Under the pieces are notes generated by a model. It had not been told where the DNA came from, did no database searches, and worked only from the letters and a program-made list of their open reading frames with translations. From Flavobacterium resistens (lineage in GTDB: Bacteria > Bacteroidota > Bacteroidia > Flavobacteriales > Flavobacteriaceae), in the NCBI RefSeq assembly GCF_900182645.1, contig NZ_FXTA01000001.1, positions 496,001 through 560,000 of the forward strand: 64,000 nt of DNA. The letters are read 5' to 3'. Both the position numbers and the translations under genes were made by a program. Shown in pieces: positions 55,040-63,471 of this stretch (position 1 is its first letter; every line of letters starts with the position of its first letter).

Positions 55040-55127
55040 ATCGCAATCCCGATATCTATCGGGATTGCGATTACTAAAATTCTGTTGAGCCAAATACCTT
55101 TGCTCCCGATATCCATCGGGATTCCGG
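55040..55127. repeat. Two CCCGAT/ATCGGG palindromes
   Basis: The first has perfect 15-bp arms (ATCGCAATCCCGATA at 55040-55054 and its complement at 55057-55071) with a 2-nt loop. The second, shorter one (CCCGAT-ATCC-ATCGGG) lies at 55105-55120. Both share their core with the 44-bp palindrome at 28007. Confidence 0.85.
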
Positions 55128-55191
55128 TTAAATAAACACTTAAATAAAGCTATTCTGAATAAATTCTATAGAATCACTCTTTATTTGAATT

Positions 55192-55227
55192 TTATTTAGA
55201 ATTAATATAAATAAACTTTTATATTTG
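55192..55227 (+). promoter_or_regulatory. Promoter with Fur-like operator for the FecI/FecR/SusCD locus
   Basis: The palindrome at 55192-55214 starts TTATTTAGAATTAAT and ends ATAAATAA; its outer arms TTATTTA / TAAATAA are perfect. Five bases further is the -7 box TATATTTG (55220-55227), about 57 nt before the sigma factor start codon. The site therefore covers the -15 to -35 zone. Fur binding is inferred. Confidence 0.65.
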
Positions 55228-55283
55228 CCGCTTTCTTAGCAAAATCGGTTATCATTTCGCTTATCAAAAGTAAATTTCGTTTA

Positions 55284-55883
55284 ATGAACAACAATGCAAG
55301 TTTCGAATTCAATCTTTTCCAATCCTTTAAGGAAGGCGATGAAACGGCATTCAAATATTTTTACGATAAATATTTCAAACGAATTCAATCTTTCAGTTTT
55401 CAATTTGTAAATGATATTGATGAAGCTGAAAACCTTGCTCAGGAAGCTTTGCTGCATTTGTGGCAAAATAGAGAAAACATTGAATCTATTAATGGAATTC
55501 AGGCTTTTCTTTTTACTTACGCCAAATCAAAATGTCTGAATTTAATCCGTCATAATAAAGTGAAGGATAAATTCAAAAATGACCACTTAAACTACAAACA
55601 AAGAGAACTGGATATCGAGGTTTTAAATTCGATTCAGTTCGACACTTTAGAATTAACCGAATTAGAACGCATAATTCAGGAATCGATCAGTGATTTACCT
55701 GCAAAAACCAGAGCAGTTTTTATAAAAAAGCGCTTTGAAAATAAAAAAAATGCAGAAATCGCCGAAGAAATGGGTGTTACCTTAAAAGCTGTCGAAGCCC
55801 ATATGACAAAGGCTTTGAAGATTTTAAAGACCAAATTATCTGATTATTTATTTTTAATTTTTGTCCTTATTTATAATAATTAA
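55284..55883 (+). CDS. ECF sigma factor, FecI-like
   Basis: A 199-residue sigma-70 family protein of the Bacteroidota ECF expansion. Region 2 spans about 15-85 (FKEGDETAFKYFYDKYFKRI, AENLAQEALLHLWQNRENI), and region 4 spans about 130-185 (LPAKTRAVFIKKRFENKKNA, EEMGVTLKAVEAHMTKALKI). A FecR anti-sigma gene follows after 66 bp and an STN-containing SusC after that. This is the standard order for a FecI-FecR-FecA trans-envelope signalling chain. The gene is transcribed from a promoter with the shared Fur-like palindrome, so iron limitation plus ligand sensing are the likely inputs. Confidence 0.93.
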   Translation: MNNNASFEFNLFQSFKEGDETAFKYFYDKYFKRIQSFSFQFVNDIDEAENLAQEALLHLWQNRENIESINGIQAFLFTYAKSKCLNLIRHNKVKDKFKNDHLNYKQRELDIEVLNSIQFDTLELTELERIIQESISDLPAKTRAVFIKKRFENKKNAEIAEEMGVTLKAVEAHMTKALKILKTKLSDYLFLIFVLIYNN

Positions 55884-55949
55884 AAACAGAAGATAGGGTA
55901 TTTTAATTCTGAGGTGTACTTAGTATAGCGAGAAGTTTAAAACGCAATT

Positions 55950-57053
55950 ATGACATCGGAACTTTTAAATAAATACCTTTCTAATGAAGCTTCAGAACAA
56001 GAAGTTCAGGCGCTTTTTGAATGGATTGAAGCATCAGAAGAAAACAAAAAGCAATTTATAAATGCAAAAAAAGCTTGGGTTTTAAGCTCAATTGCAACAG
56101 ATTTATCAATTGATAGTGTTTCGGTAATCCAAATGAAGCCAAAAGGCAAAATCAGACAGTATCTGCAGTATGCTGCTGTATTTTTAGTGCTTTTAGGCTT
56201 CGGAACAACGATTTTCTTATTTAATAGCAAATTTGAAACTTCAAAAGAAATTGTTCTTGCTCTCGGCGACGGCCGATTGGAATATTTTGGAGGAAAAAAT
56301 CAGACCAAACTATTAAATGATAAAGGCGATTTAATAGCAAAAAAATTTCGGGATCAAATTATTTATTTTGGTAAAGTTCAGGATGAAAAAGTGAATTACA
56401 ATACACTTAAAGTTCCGTACGGAAAACGTTTCAAGCTTCAACTTTCAGATGGTACCGTTGTGAGCTTAAATTCGGGAACCACGCTTCGTTATCCGGAGCA
56501 GTTTGGTATTAACGGAACCCGAAATATTTATTTGACCGGTGAGGCATTTTTTGAGGTTGCAAAAGATAAATCGCATCCCTTTATTGTGCATGCCAATCAG
56601 GCAAATATTGAAGTTCTCGGGACAAAGTTTAATGTGAGCGCTTATCCTGAAAACCCTACTGTTAACGGTACATTACTTGAAGGAAGTATACAAATGTATG
56701 AGGCAGTTAATCCTTCAAACGCCATTTTGCTTGTGCCAAACCAAATGGCAACGTGGCAAAATAATTCCAAAAAAATTGTCATAAAAGAAGTAGATCCGGC
56801 CTTTTATGCTGCCTGGACAAAAGGTGAACTTGCTTTTAAAGACACTCCGTTTTCTACAATCGCTAAAATTATTCAGCGTACTTATGACGTTGAAATTATC
56901 AACGAAAATTCTGATTTGGCCAAACAGAGCTTTACTGGTACGATAAAAATCAGCGAATCTAGTGTCGAGAACATTTTAGATCTTCTAAAACGTGACACGC
57001 CTTTTAATTATTCTATTGAAAAACAAACCATTACCATTACCAATCCGCGATAA
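55950..57053 (+). CDS. FecR-family anti-sigma factor
   Basis: A 367-residue inner-membrane protein. A cytoplasmic N-terminal segment (LLNKYLSNEASEQEVQALFE) is followed by one membrane helix (about 72-92) and a periplasmic FecR domain (VPYGKRFKLQLSDGTVVSLN, YLTGEAFFEVAKDKSHPFIV, IEVLGTKFNVSAY). A C-terminal secretin/TonB-like short domain contains FSTIAKIIQRTYDVEI. It holds the sigma factor inactive until the STN domain of the receptor signals ligand. It lies 10 bp before the SusC gene in the same operon. Confidence 0.93.
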   Translation: MTSELLNKYLSNEASEQEVQALFEWIEASEENKKQFINAKKAWVLSSIATDLSIDSVSVIQMKPKGKIRQYLQYAAVFLVLLGFGTTIFLFNSKFETSKEIVLALGDGRLEYFGGKNQTKLLNDKGDLIAKKFRDQIIYFGKVQDEKVNYNTLKVPYGKRFKLQLSDGTVVSLNSGTTLRYPEQFGINGTRNIYLTGEAFFEVAKDKSHPFIVHANQANIEVLGTKFNVSAYPENPTVNGTLLEGSIQMYEAVNPSNAILLVPNQMATWQNNSKKIVIKEVDPAFYAAWTKGELAFKDTPFSTIAKIIQRTYDVEIINENSDLAKQSFTGTIKISESSVENILDLLKRDTPFNYSIEKQTITITNPR

Positions 57054-57063
57054 ATAAATAAAC

Positions 57064-60000
57064 ATGACATTTACCATACAACCCGTTTTAAGAAAAATTC
57101 TGTTTTTCTTAGCGCTACTCATATCAGGTTTTAAAGGATTTTCACAAAATAAATTAATCACAATACATGCTAAAAATAAATCTATAAGCTTAATTATCAA
57201 ATCAATTGAAGAACAAACTGATTTTAGAATCATTTATAATGCTAAAAAAATTGATGCCGAACAATTAACTGATTTAGATGTTAATAATGCTACTCTGGAA
57301 AACACTTTAAAGCAATTGCTGAAAGACAAAAACATTTCGTTTTATATTCAGAAAAAACAAGTTTTATTGACAAGCTCCGCTCCTGCTCCTTCGAATTCTG
57401 CTACTCAGGAAACGGAAAGATTTATAAGCGGAACCGTTTATAATGCAAAAGACAAATTACCTCTTCCTGGCGCAACAATACGTATAAAAGGCACCGGAAT
57501 GGGCGCTATAACTGATCTTAATGGAAAATTTGTTTATCAGTTAACAGGAGACAATATTCCGAATCTTGTTCTTGAAGCGGGATTTATGGGAATGCAGACA
57601 CAAACACAAAAAGCTGATAATCAAAAAATTTTTACTTTCTATCTGGAAGAAACGACAGACGAACTGAATCCGGTTATTATTACTTCCTCTTACGGAACTA
57701 AAAAATTAAAAGAAGAAATCGTCGGTAGTATTTCAACTTTAAATGCCAAAGATATTGCTGTAGAGCAAGCTTCTGAAAGTATTGATAAAATGGTCGAAGG
57801 TCAAATTGCCGGAGTTTTGGTCGAAAATGTTTCGGGAGTTGGTACGCCAGTTAAAATAAATATTCGCGGACAAGGTACACTTTCTTCATTATCAGGGGCA
57901 AAAACCGGAACTTCAAGTCAGCCTTTAATCATTATTGATGGTTTGGTAATGAGCGAAGAAATGGGAATCGATAACTCTTTTTTTGACGGAAATGGAGATT
58001 CAGATGAAAACTTCTCAAATCCTTTAATGAAAATTGCACCCGAAAACATCGAATCATTTACCGTTTTAAAAGATGCCGCAGCAGTTGGTATTTATGGTGC
58101 CGATGGCGCAAATGGTGTTATTTTGATTACAACAAAAAAAGGAAAAAAAGGAAAAACACAATTCGGGTTTTCGAATCAATCTGGTATTTCATCTGCCATT
58201 AATCAAATTAAATATCTAAATGGTGAGCAATACAATGAAATTAGAAATGAATTTCAGAGAAGCACCACAACCGGATTTGTTGATGTTCCTTACAATGGTG
58301 TCAACACCGATTGGTTTGATCTACTAAATAACGCTGGATATTTTAACAAATACAATTTGAATGTTTCAGGTTCTACTTCAAAATTCTCATATCGCAGTAA
58401 TCTTAGTTATTTAAAAATTGACGAACCTCAAGTAGGCAATAACACTAAACAACTAAATCTTGGACTAAATTTAGGTTATCGAAGCGGAAAATGGGACGTT
58501 AACTTAATGCTGAATCCAAGTTATAGTCAAAAAGATGCACCCAACATTTTTTACAATTTCGCTTATTTGCCAACGATTTCTCCATTCAACGCTGATGGAA
58601 GCTACTCAAAAATAGGCTTAACCGGAATTAGCGGCGGAAATCCGTTTGCTGCAATTGCACAAAATAAAAATGAAACTCAAACTTATGGCATTTTAGGAAG
58701 TTTAAGTGTTGGCTATCAAATTGCTAAAGGCTTGAAATTCTCAACGCTTTTTGGACTTGATTATACTGATAAAGAACAAGATCGCTACTTTTCAGGTGAA
58801 AACGAAAGCGGTCAGTTTAACGGAAGTTTTGTTTTGGACCAAATTACATATCCAGGCTGGGGACGCCGTTTAATCAATCAGCGAAATTCAACTAAATGGA
58901 ACTGGCAAGGACAACTTTTATTTGAAAAGCAACTTAATGAAAACCATGCCATTGACGGTGTTGTCGGCATGGAACTTTCTGAAGACAAAACCAATTTTGA
59001 TTACGCGTCAGGAATTGGATTTGTTAATCCAAATCAAATTCATAAAGTTTCAGAAGCGCTTAAAGATGATAATCCTGATACAGAAATCGATGAGTCAAAA
59101 TCAAATCAGAATTATTCGCACGATATTAGTTATAATTCTAAAGTTTCAGCATTTTCACAAATCAATTACAATTATAAAAAACGTTATTATTTCTTAGTCA
59201 ATTACAGGCGCGATCACAGTTCCGTTTTTGGTAATGATTCTGATGTTGCCAACAATGGCGGTGCGGGTTTTAGCTGGATTACAAGCAACGAAAACTTTTT
59301 AAAATCGGCTTCGTGGCTAGATCTGTTGAAATTTAAAGTAAGTTATGGAACTACAGGAAATTCAAGAATTGGTTCTTATCGATCAAAAGGATTGTACAAT
59401 ATCAAGCAAAATGGCTACAATGGCGGTACCGAAGCTTCTACAACCGAGGCACCAAACGAGCATTTGGGTTGGGAAAAAAATACCAAATTCAATGCTGGTA
59501 TCGACTTTAATATTTTCAATCGCATCGAATTGTTACTTGAATATTATTATGATGATCTGAGTGATATTATTACAACACGAGACATTCCAACCGAAACGGG
59601 TTATTCTTCTATGCAGTTAAATGCATCAAGTATGTATAATAAAGGTTTCGAATTCACAACTAGAATTAAATGGATAAAAAATGATCGCTTTAAATGGACT
59701 ACTTCGTTTAATATTTCTACCGTAAAAAATAAAGTAACAGAGTTAAAAGGTTTAGGAAGCGATTATTCTGTGGCAACTTTGGCTCTTGCACAAAAAGTAG
59801 GCTACAGCACCACTACTCTTTGGGGAATAAATTGGGTTGGCGTTGATCCCGCAACCGGACGTGATTTGCTTGAAAAAGACGGAAAAATATACGACGCTGC
59901 AACTTACAAATCTTTATATACAAATGCTGACTGGGTGCCAATTGGCGATAAACAAGCCGATGCTTATGGTGGTTTCAACAACAATTTTACCATCAATAAA

Positions 60001-60420
60001 AATATTGTTTTATCTATTAGAGGCGCCTTTCAGATTGGTGGCGATTTTATGGTTCAAGATGTGCTTATTGATAAATATTCGAATACTTTAAACAGAAATC
60101 TTTCTGTAAATGCTTATGATCACTGGAGACAACCTGGAGATTTAGTTTCACAATCATCCGTAAGTAGTTCGCCAATTAATGCCAATTTGAGCAAATATAT
60201 TTATGATGCTACTTTCTTAAAAATCAGCGATGTTAATTTGAGTTACAATGTTCCATTAAAAAAGACTTTCCTTGATAATCTGACCGTTTTTGCTGATGCT
60301 TCGAATGTTTGGTATTGGTACAAAGAAAAAAGCCCGAAAGGCATGAATGGAATAAGAGAGTTTAATTATACGTATCCGCAAGCGAGAACTATCTCGATTG
60401 GAATGAATGCCAAATTTTAA
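57064..60420 (+). CDS. SusC/RagA TonB-linked transporter with STN signalling domain
   Basis: A 1118-residue outer-membrane receptor. A signal peptide (FKGFSQ) precedes an STN domain (about 30-105, ITIHAKNKSISLIIKSIEEQ) and a CarboxypepD_reg domain (SGTVYNAKDKLPLPGATIRI). Then come a SusC plug (QASESIDKMVEGQIAGVLVE, VLKDAAAVGIYGADGANGVI) and the barrel ending in ISIGMNAKF. The STN domain is what couples TonB receptors to FecR, and the SusC at 36397 lacks it. The SusD gene starts 4 bp after its stop. The substrate is unknown; the Fur-like promoter and downstream peroxidase point to an iron- or heme-related ligand rather than a plant glycan. Confidence 0.95.
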   Translation: MTFTIQPVLRKILFFLALLISGFKGFSQNKLITIHAKNKSISLIIKSIEEQTDFRIIYNAKKIDAEQLTDLDVNNATLENTLKQLLKDKNISFYIQKKQVLLTSSAPAPSNSATQETERFISGTVYNAKDKLPLPGATIRIKGTGMGAITDLNGKFVYQLTGDNIPNLVLEAGFMGMQTQTQKADNQKIFTFYLEETTDELNPVIITSSYGTKKLKEEIVGSISTLNAKDIAVEQASESIDKMVEGQIAGVLVENVSGVGTPVKINIRGQGTLSSLSGAKTGTSSQPLIIIDGLVMSEEMGIDNSFFDGNGDSDENFSNPLMKIAPENIESFTVLKDAAAVGIYGADGANGVILITTKKGKKGKTQFGFSNQSGISSAINQIKYLNGEQYNEIRNEFQRSTTTGFVDVPYNGVNTDWFDLLNNAGYFNKYNLNVSGSTSKFSYRSNLSYLKIDEPQVGNNTKQLNLGLNLGYRSGKWDVNLMLNPSYSQKDAPNIFYNFAYLPTISPFNADGSYSKIGLTGISGGNPFAAIAQNKNETQTYGILGSLSVGYQIAKGLKFSTLFGLDYTDKEQDRYFSGENESGQFNGSFVLDQITYPGWGRRLINQRNSTKWNWQGQLLFEKQLNENHAIDGVVGMELSEDKTNFDYASGIGFVNPNQIHKVSEALKDDNPDTEIDESKSNQNYSHDISYNSKVSAFSQINYNYKKRYYFLVNYRRDHSSVFGNDSDVANNGGAGFSWITSNENFLKSASWLDLLKFKVSYGTTGNSRIGSYRSKGLYNIKQNGYNGGTEASTTEAPNEHLGWEKNTKFNAGIDFNIFNRIELLLEYYYDDLSDIITTRDIPTETGYSSMQLNASSMYNKGFEFTTRIKWIKNDRFKWTTSFNISTVKNKVTELKGLGSDYSVATLALAQKVGYSTTTLWGINWVGVDPATGRDLLEKDGKIYDAATYKSLYTNADWVPIGDKQADAYGGFNNNFTINKNIVLSIRGAFQIGGDFMVQDVLIDKYSNTLNRNLSVNAYDHWRQPGDLVSQSSVSSSPINANLSKYIYDATFLKISDVNLSYNVPLKKTFLDNLTVFADASNVWYWYKEKSPKGMNGIREFNYTYPQARTISIGMNAKF

Positions 60421-60424
60421 AAAC

Positions 60425-61906
60425 ATGAAATATTTAAAATATATAACCATAGTAATCCTGATTTTTTCGGCACAAAGCTGCAGTGATTTTTTAGAACAGG
60501 AACCTGGAACACAAACTTCGATCGATGAGCTTTTACAAACTAAACAAGGCGTTTTAACCGCTTTAAAAGGACTTTATACGAGTGTTGAAGAAAATGTGAG
60601 AGGAGAACGTTTTGCAGCGTATGCCGACTTACAAGGCGGGAATTTAAAAATTACGCCTTTTGAAACTACCAATAAAGGAGAAATCACAATTCCAACTGCT
60701 TTTGCTAAAGTATATTCTTTTGAAGATCAGTCTGATACTAGTGAATTTAAAACATTTTATGATACCAATTATGACAATATAAATCAGGCTAATTTACTTT
60801 TAGAATATACACCAAAATTAACCGACGCAACTGAGGCTGAAAAAAATCAAATCATCGCTGAAGCCTTAACAATACGAGCTTATTCGCACTTTTTATTATC
60901 ATTAGTGTACAGCCAAAATTATGGATTTACGCCAGATGCAACGCATTTAGGAATTGTTTACAATACCAGTTCAATAAAAAGTGGTGTTAAATATCCTGCA
61001 AGAGAAACTGTCGCCAACACGTATTCTTTAATTATCAAGGATTTAAAAACGGCATTAGAAAATTACGGAAGCACTTCAGGTTTAGAAGGTCCTGCTTATT
61101 CTTATTTTAACAACAATAATACCAAGGCTTTGCTTGCCCGTGTTTATTTGTACAAAAAAGACTGGCAAAATGCCTATGATACCGCAAATGAGGTCATTAC
61201 AAACTCAGGCGTAACATTGATGAGTTCTGCTGATTTGATCGCGCAATGGGAAAAACCAGATTTACCTGTTTCTGAAATTTTACTGGAATTTTCAACTCCC
61301 CGAGATGCTTCGGGTACAACTTCGAGTTCTGTGGCAGCTTATTTTGGCTATACTACTTCGCCTCCACCTTTGAATACAATAACAAATACAGGCAGAAAAT
61401 ACGTCGCTTCAAATGATTTATTGAATCTTTATGAAAACAACGATTTGAGGAAAAAGTTATTCTTACCACTTCAGCTTTCTACTTTAATAGCAGGAAATCA
61501 GGTTCCTTTGCCTTATAATTTCACTAAAAAATACCATGACAATCCGGGTTATGTTGCTTTTAGATTAAGCGAAATGTATTTGATCCGTGCCGAAGCTGCT
61601 GCCGAAAACAACAAACCTGAGCTTGCAATGTCTGATGTAAATGTTATCAGAGCCCGCGCCAATGCTTCTCTTTTGACCAACACAACAAATATTAAAGAAA
61701 ATATTCTTTTGGAAAGAAGAAAAGAACTTTGTTTTGAAGGACATTTATTTTTTGATCTGGTTCGAAATCAAAAAGGAATTACTAGAAATGACGGCTGTAT
61801 TTCCAATGTTTGCAGTCTAAACTATCCTTCGCCAAAATTTATATTGCCAATACCATTGTACAATACCAATCTTAACTCAAACTTAAAGCAAAATGAATCG
61901 TATTAA
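60425..61906 (+). CDS. SusD/RagB-family lipoprotein
   Basis: The ATG at 60425 gives a 493-residue lipoprotein (IFSAQSCSDFLEQEPGTQ). It has the SusD helical core (NINQANLLLEYTPKL, AEALTIRAYSHFLLSLVYSQ, TKALLARVYLYKKDWQNAYD) and the C-terminal block YVAFRLSEMYLIRAEAAAEN and LERRKELCFEGHLFFDLVRN. It is the surface partner of the upstream STN-SusC. Its 3' end overlaps the next gene by 14 bp, showing tight coupling with that lipoprotein. Confidence 0.94.
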   Translation: MKYLKYITIVILIFSAQSCSDFLEQEPGTQTSIDELLQTKQGVLTALKGLYTSVEENVRGERFAAYADLQGGNLKITPFETTNKGEITIPTAFAKVYSFEDQSDTSEFKTFYDTNYDNINQANLLLEYTPKLTDATEAEKNQIIAEALTIRAYSHFLLSLVYSQNYGFTPDATHLGIVYNTSSIKSGVKYPARETVANTYSLIIKDLKTALENYGSTSGLEGPAYSYFNNNNTKALLARVYLYKKDWQNAYDTANEVITNSGVTLMSSADLIAQWEKPDLPVSEILLEFSTPRDASGTTSSSVAAYFGYTTSPPPLNTITNTGRKYVASNDLLNLYENNDLRKKLFLPLQLSTLIAGNQVPLPYNFTKKYHDNPGYVAFRLSEMYLIRAEAAAENNKPELAMSDVNVIRARANASLLTNTTNIKENILLERRKELCFEGHLFFDLVRNQKGITRNDGCISNVCSLNYPSPKFILPIPLYNTNLNSNLKQNESY

Positions 61907-63365
61907 ATTTATATCGACATTAAGTATTGCTGTAATCCTGTTATTAACGTCCTGTTCAAAGGATGATTATAAATTAGGAGGAGAAAAAACAGATCCGTTT
62001 TTGAGATTCAATTTTATGACCAAAAGCGATAATATACCTTTAGAATATCCGGCAATTAATGCTAATCTTATTCCAAAAAACAGTTTTGAAAACAAATCAG
62101 TAAAAACATTAAAAGTGCCTGTTGCCTTAACTTCATTTTCATTAAAAAATGCTGTTACAGCTTATTTCAGTGCTACTACAACCGGAAGTAGCGATGGTTT
62201 TAGTGTAAATCCCAAAACAGAGCTTTCGTTTCTGCCAAATAAACTGAACGATACTATTTATGTTTCATTTGATAAAAGATGGAAAGAAAATCAAAGTATT
62301 ACGCTAAAACTTGAAAGTGCTTCTGATCCTGATATTCATATCGGAAATTTAAATACGGAAGCTTTAAACGATACTTTCAGAATCGATTTGGGAACTATTT
62401 CTACGAATTACACTTTTCCGATCAGCAAAATTGATATCAAAGGAATTAAAGGAGAAGTCATCGATTTTAAGGTCAATTTTCCTAATGGATTTTTCCCTTC
62501 AGAAATTGATAATCTTACTATGTTTAAATTCCTAAACGGATTTGAATATCAACTAACACACGATGATTATGGCAATAACAGAAGTTCAATTACCTATCAT
62601 TTAACGCTTTTAGAAGACATTCAGAATGACGATGTGTATTATGAAAGCACTATTTCTTTGAACAATACAACAGATTATCCTGCAACAGGAAATACGATTT
62701 TGCAAATTGTAAAACCAATAAAATCTCCAAGAGATATTTTGGCGAATCCGGCATCAAAATTCTACGATTTGTCGAATCAGTTTTATTTGACTTACGGCGA
62801 AAACTGGTTTGACAAAAGTGGCACTTGTGCATGGCAGGCGTTTAATGCGTTCACATTTCCGGTTGTGGTTTCAAAAGACAATCCGAATGCTATTTTATAC
62901 AGTGATAAAGGCACAACAAATCCTAATGATGATATTTACCACGATGCTTTTAAAATTGGTTTTAATGTAGCTTCAGGAACTTCAACTACCAATTCGTTTA
63001 ATCTAAAAAGATGGTTTACTAACGAAAGTACAGCCGGAGCAAATTCTCCTGGTTTCAATATTACATCGGCATTGGAATTTTTTCCGGACAACGGAAACAG
63101 TAAAACTGCCGGAAAAGTACTTGTAATTCCGCAATTTATTACAATCGCCAGCACAACAAAAAACAGTCATATTATTGCCATTTCAGGCGAAGGAACTTAC
63201 AAGGAAATAAGTACAGGTTTGTTTGAAATTTCGTTTGAATTAAGATTAACAAATGACGAATTATTTGGAGGAACTGCTACTTCACAATACAAAATTTACA
63301 ACAATAAAACGTATCCAAAATTAAACCCAATCAACGAGCCTTGTGCCAAAGAAGTTGCGCTTTAA
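61893..63365 (+). CDS. Uncharacterised surface lipoprotein after SusD
   Basis: A 490-residue lipoprotein (Cys21 in LLLTSCSKDD). I do not recognise its family. The N-terminal half reads as beta-sandwich domains, with phrases like KTLKVPVALTSFSLKNAVTA and NDTIYVSFDKRWKENQSITL that recall the calcium-binding-loop lipoproteins often paired with SusD (DUF1735/DUF4843-like). This is a loose resemblance only. The C-terminal half (from about 290) is Asn/Thr/Ser-rich with aromatic patches. Overlap with the SusD gene makes it part of the same surface complex by inference. It is separated from the peroxidase gene by a heptamer hairpin. Confidence 0.8.
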   Translation: MNRIKFISTLSIAVILLLTSCSKDDYKLGGEKTDPFLRFNFMTKSDNIPLEYPAINANLIPKNSFENKSVKTLKVPVALTSFSLKNAVTAYFSATTTGSSDGFSVNPKTELSFLPNKLNDTIYVSFDKRWKENQSITLKLESASDPDIHIGNLNTEALNDTFRIDLGTISTNYTFPISKIDIKGIKGEVIDFKVNFPNGFFPSEIDNLTMFKFLNGFEYQLTHDDYGNNRSSITYHLTLLEDIQNDDVYYESTISLNNTTDYPATGNTILQIVKPIKSPRDILANPASKFYDLSNQFYLTYGENWFDKSGTCAWQAFNAFTFPVVVSKDNPNAILYSDKGTTNPNDDIYHDAFKIGFNVASGTSTTNSFNLKRWFTNESTAGANSPGFNITSALEFFPDNGNSKTAGKVLVIPQFITIASTTKNSHIIAISGEGTYKEISTGLFEISFELRLTNDELFGGTATSQYKIYNNKTYPKLNPINEPCAKEVAL

Positions 63366-63371
63366 TATAAA

Positions 63372-63440
63372 GTTTCAGGTTTCAAGTTTCAGGTTTCAAG
63401 TTTCAAGTTACTGCAAAACCTGAAACTTGAAACCTGAAAC
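63372..63440. repeat. Perfect heptamer hairpin (GTTTCAG/GTTTCAA)
   Basis: 25-bp arms at 63372-63396 and 63416-63440 are perfect reverse complements. The left arm is made of 7-bp units GTTTCAG, GTTTCAA, GTTTCAG, and the units continue into the 19-nt loop. It lies inside the operon, between the lipoprotein and the peroxidase. Confidence 0.92.
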
Positions 63441-63471
63441 AAATCAAAACAAAATCAAAAAATAAGCAAAA

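Noticed and set aside
63366..63440. GTTTCAG/GTTTCAA tandem units as a possible CRISPR-like array
   Set aside because: The units are only 7 bp, contiguous and without spacers, and the region is a simple inverted hairpin. No cas genes are present.
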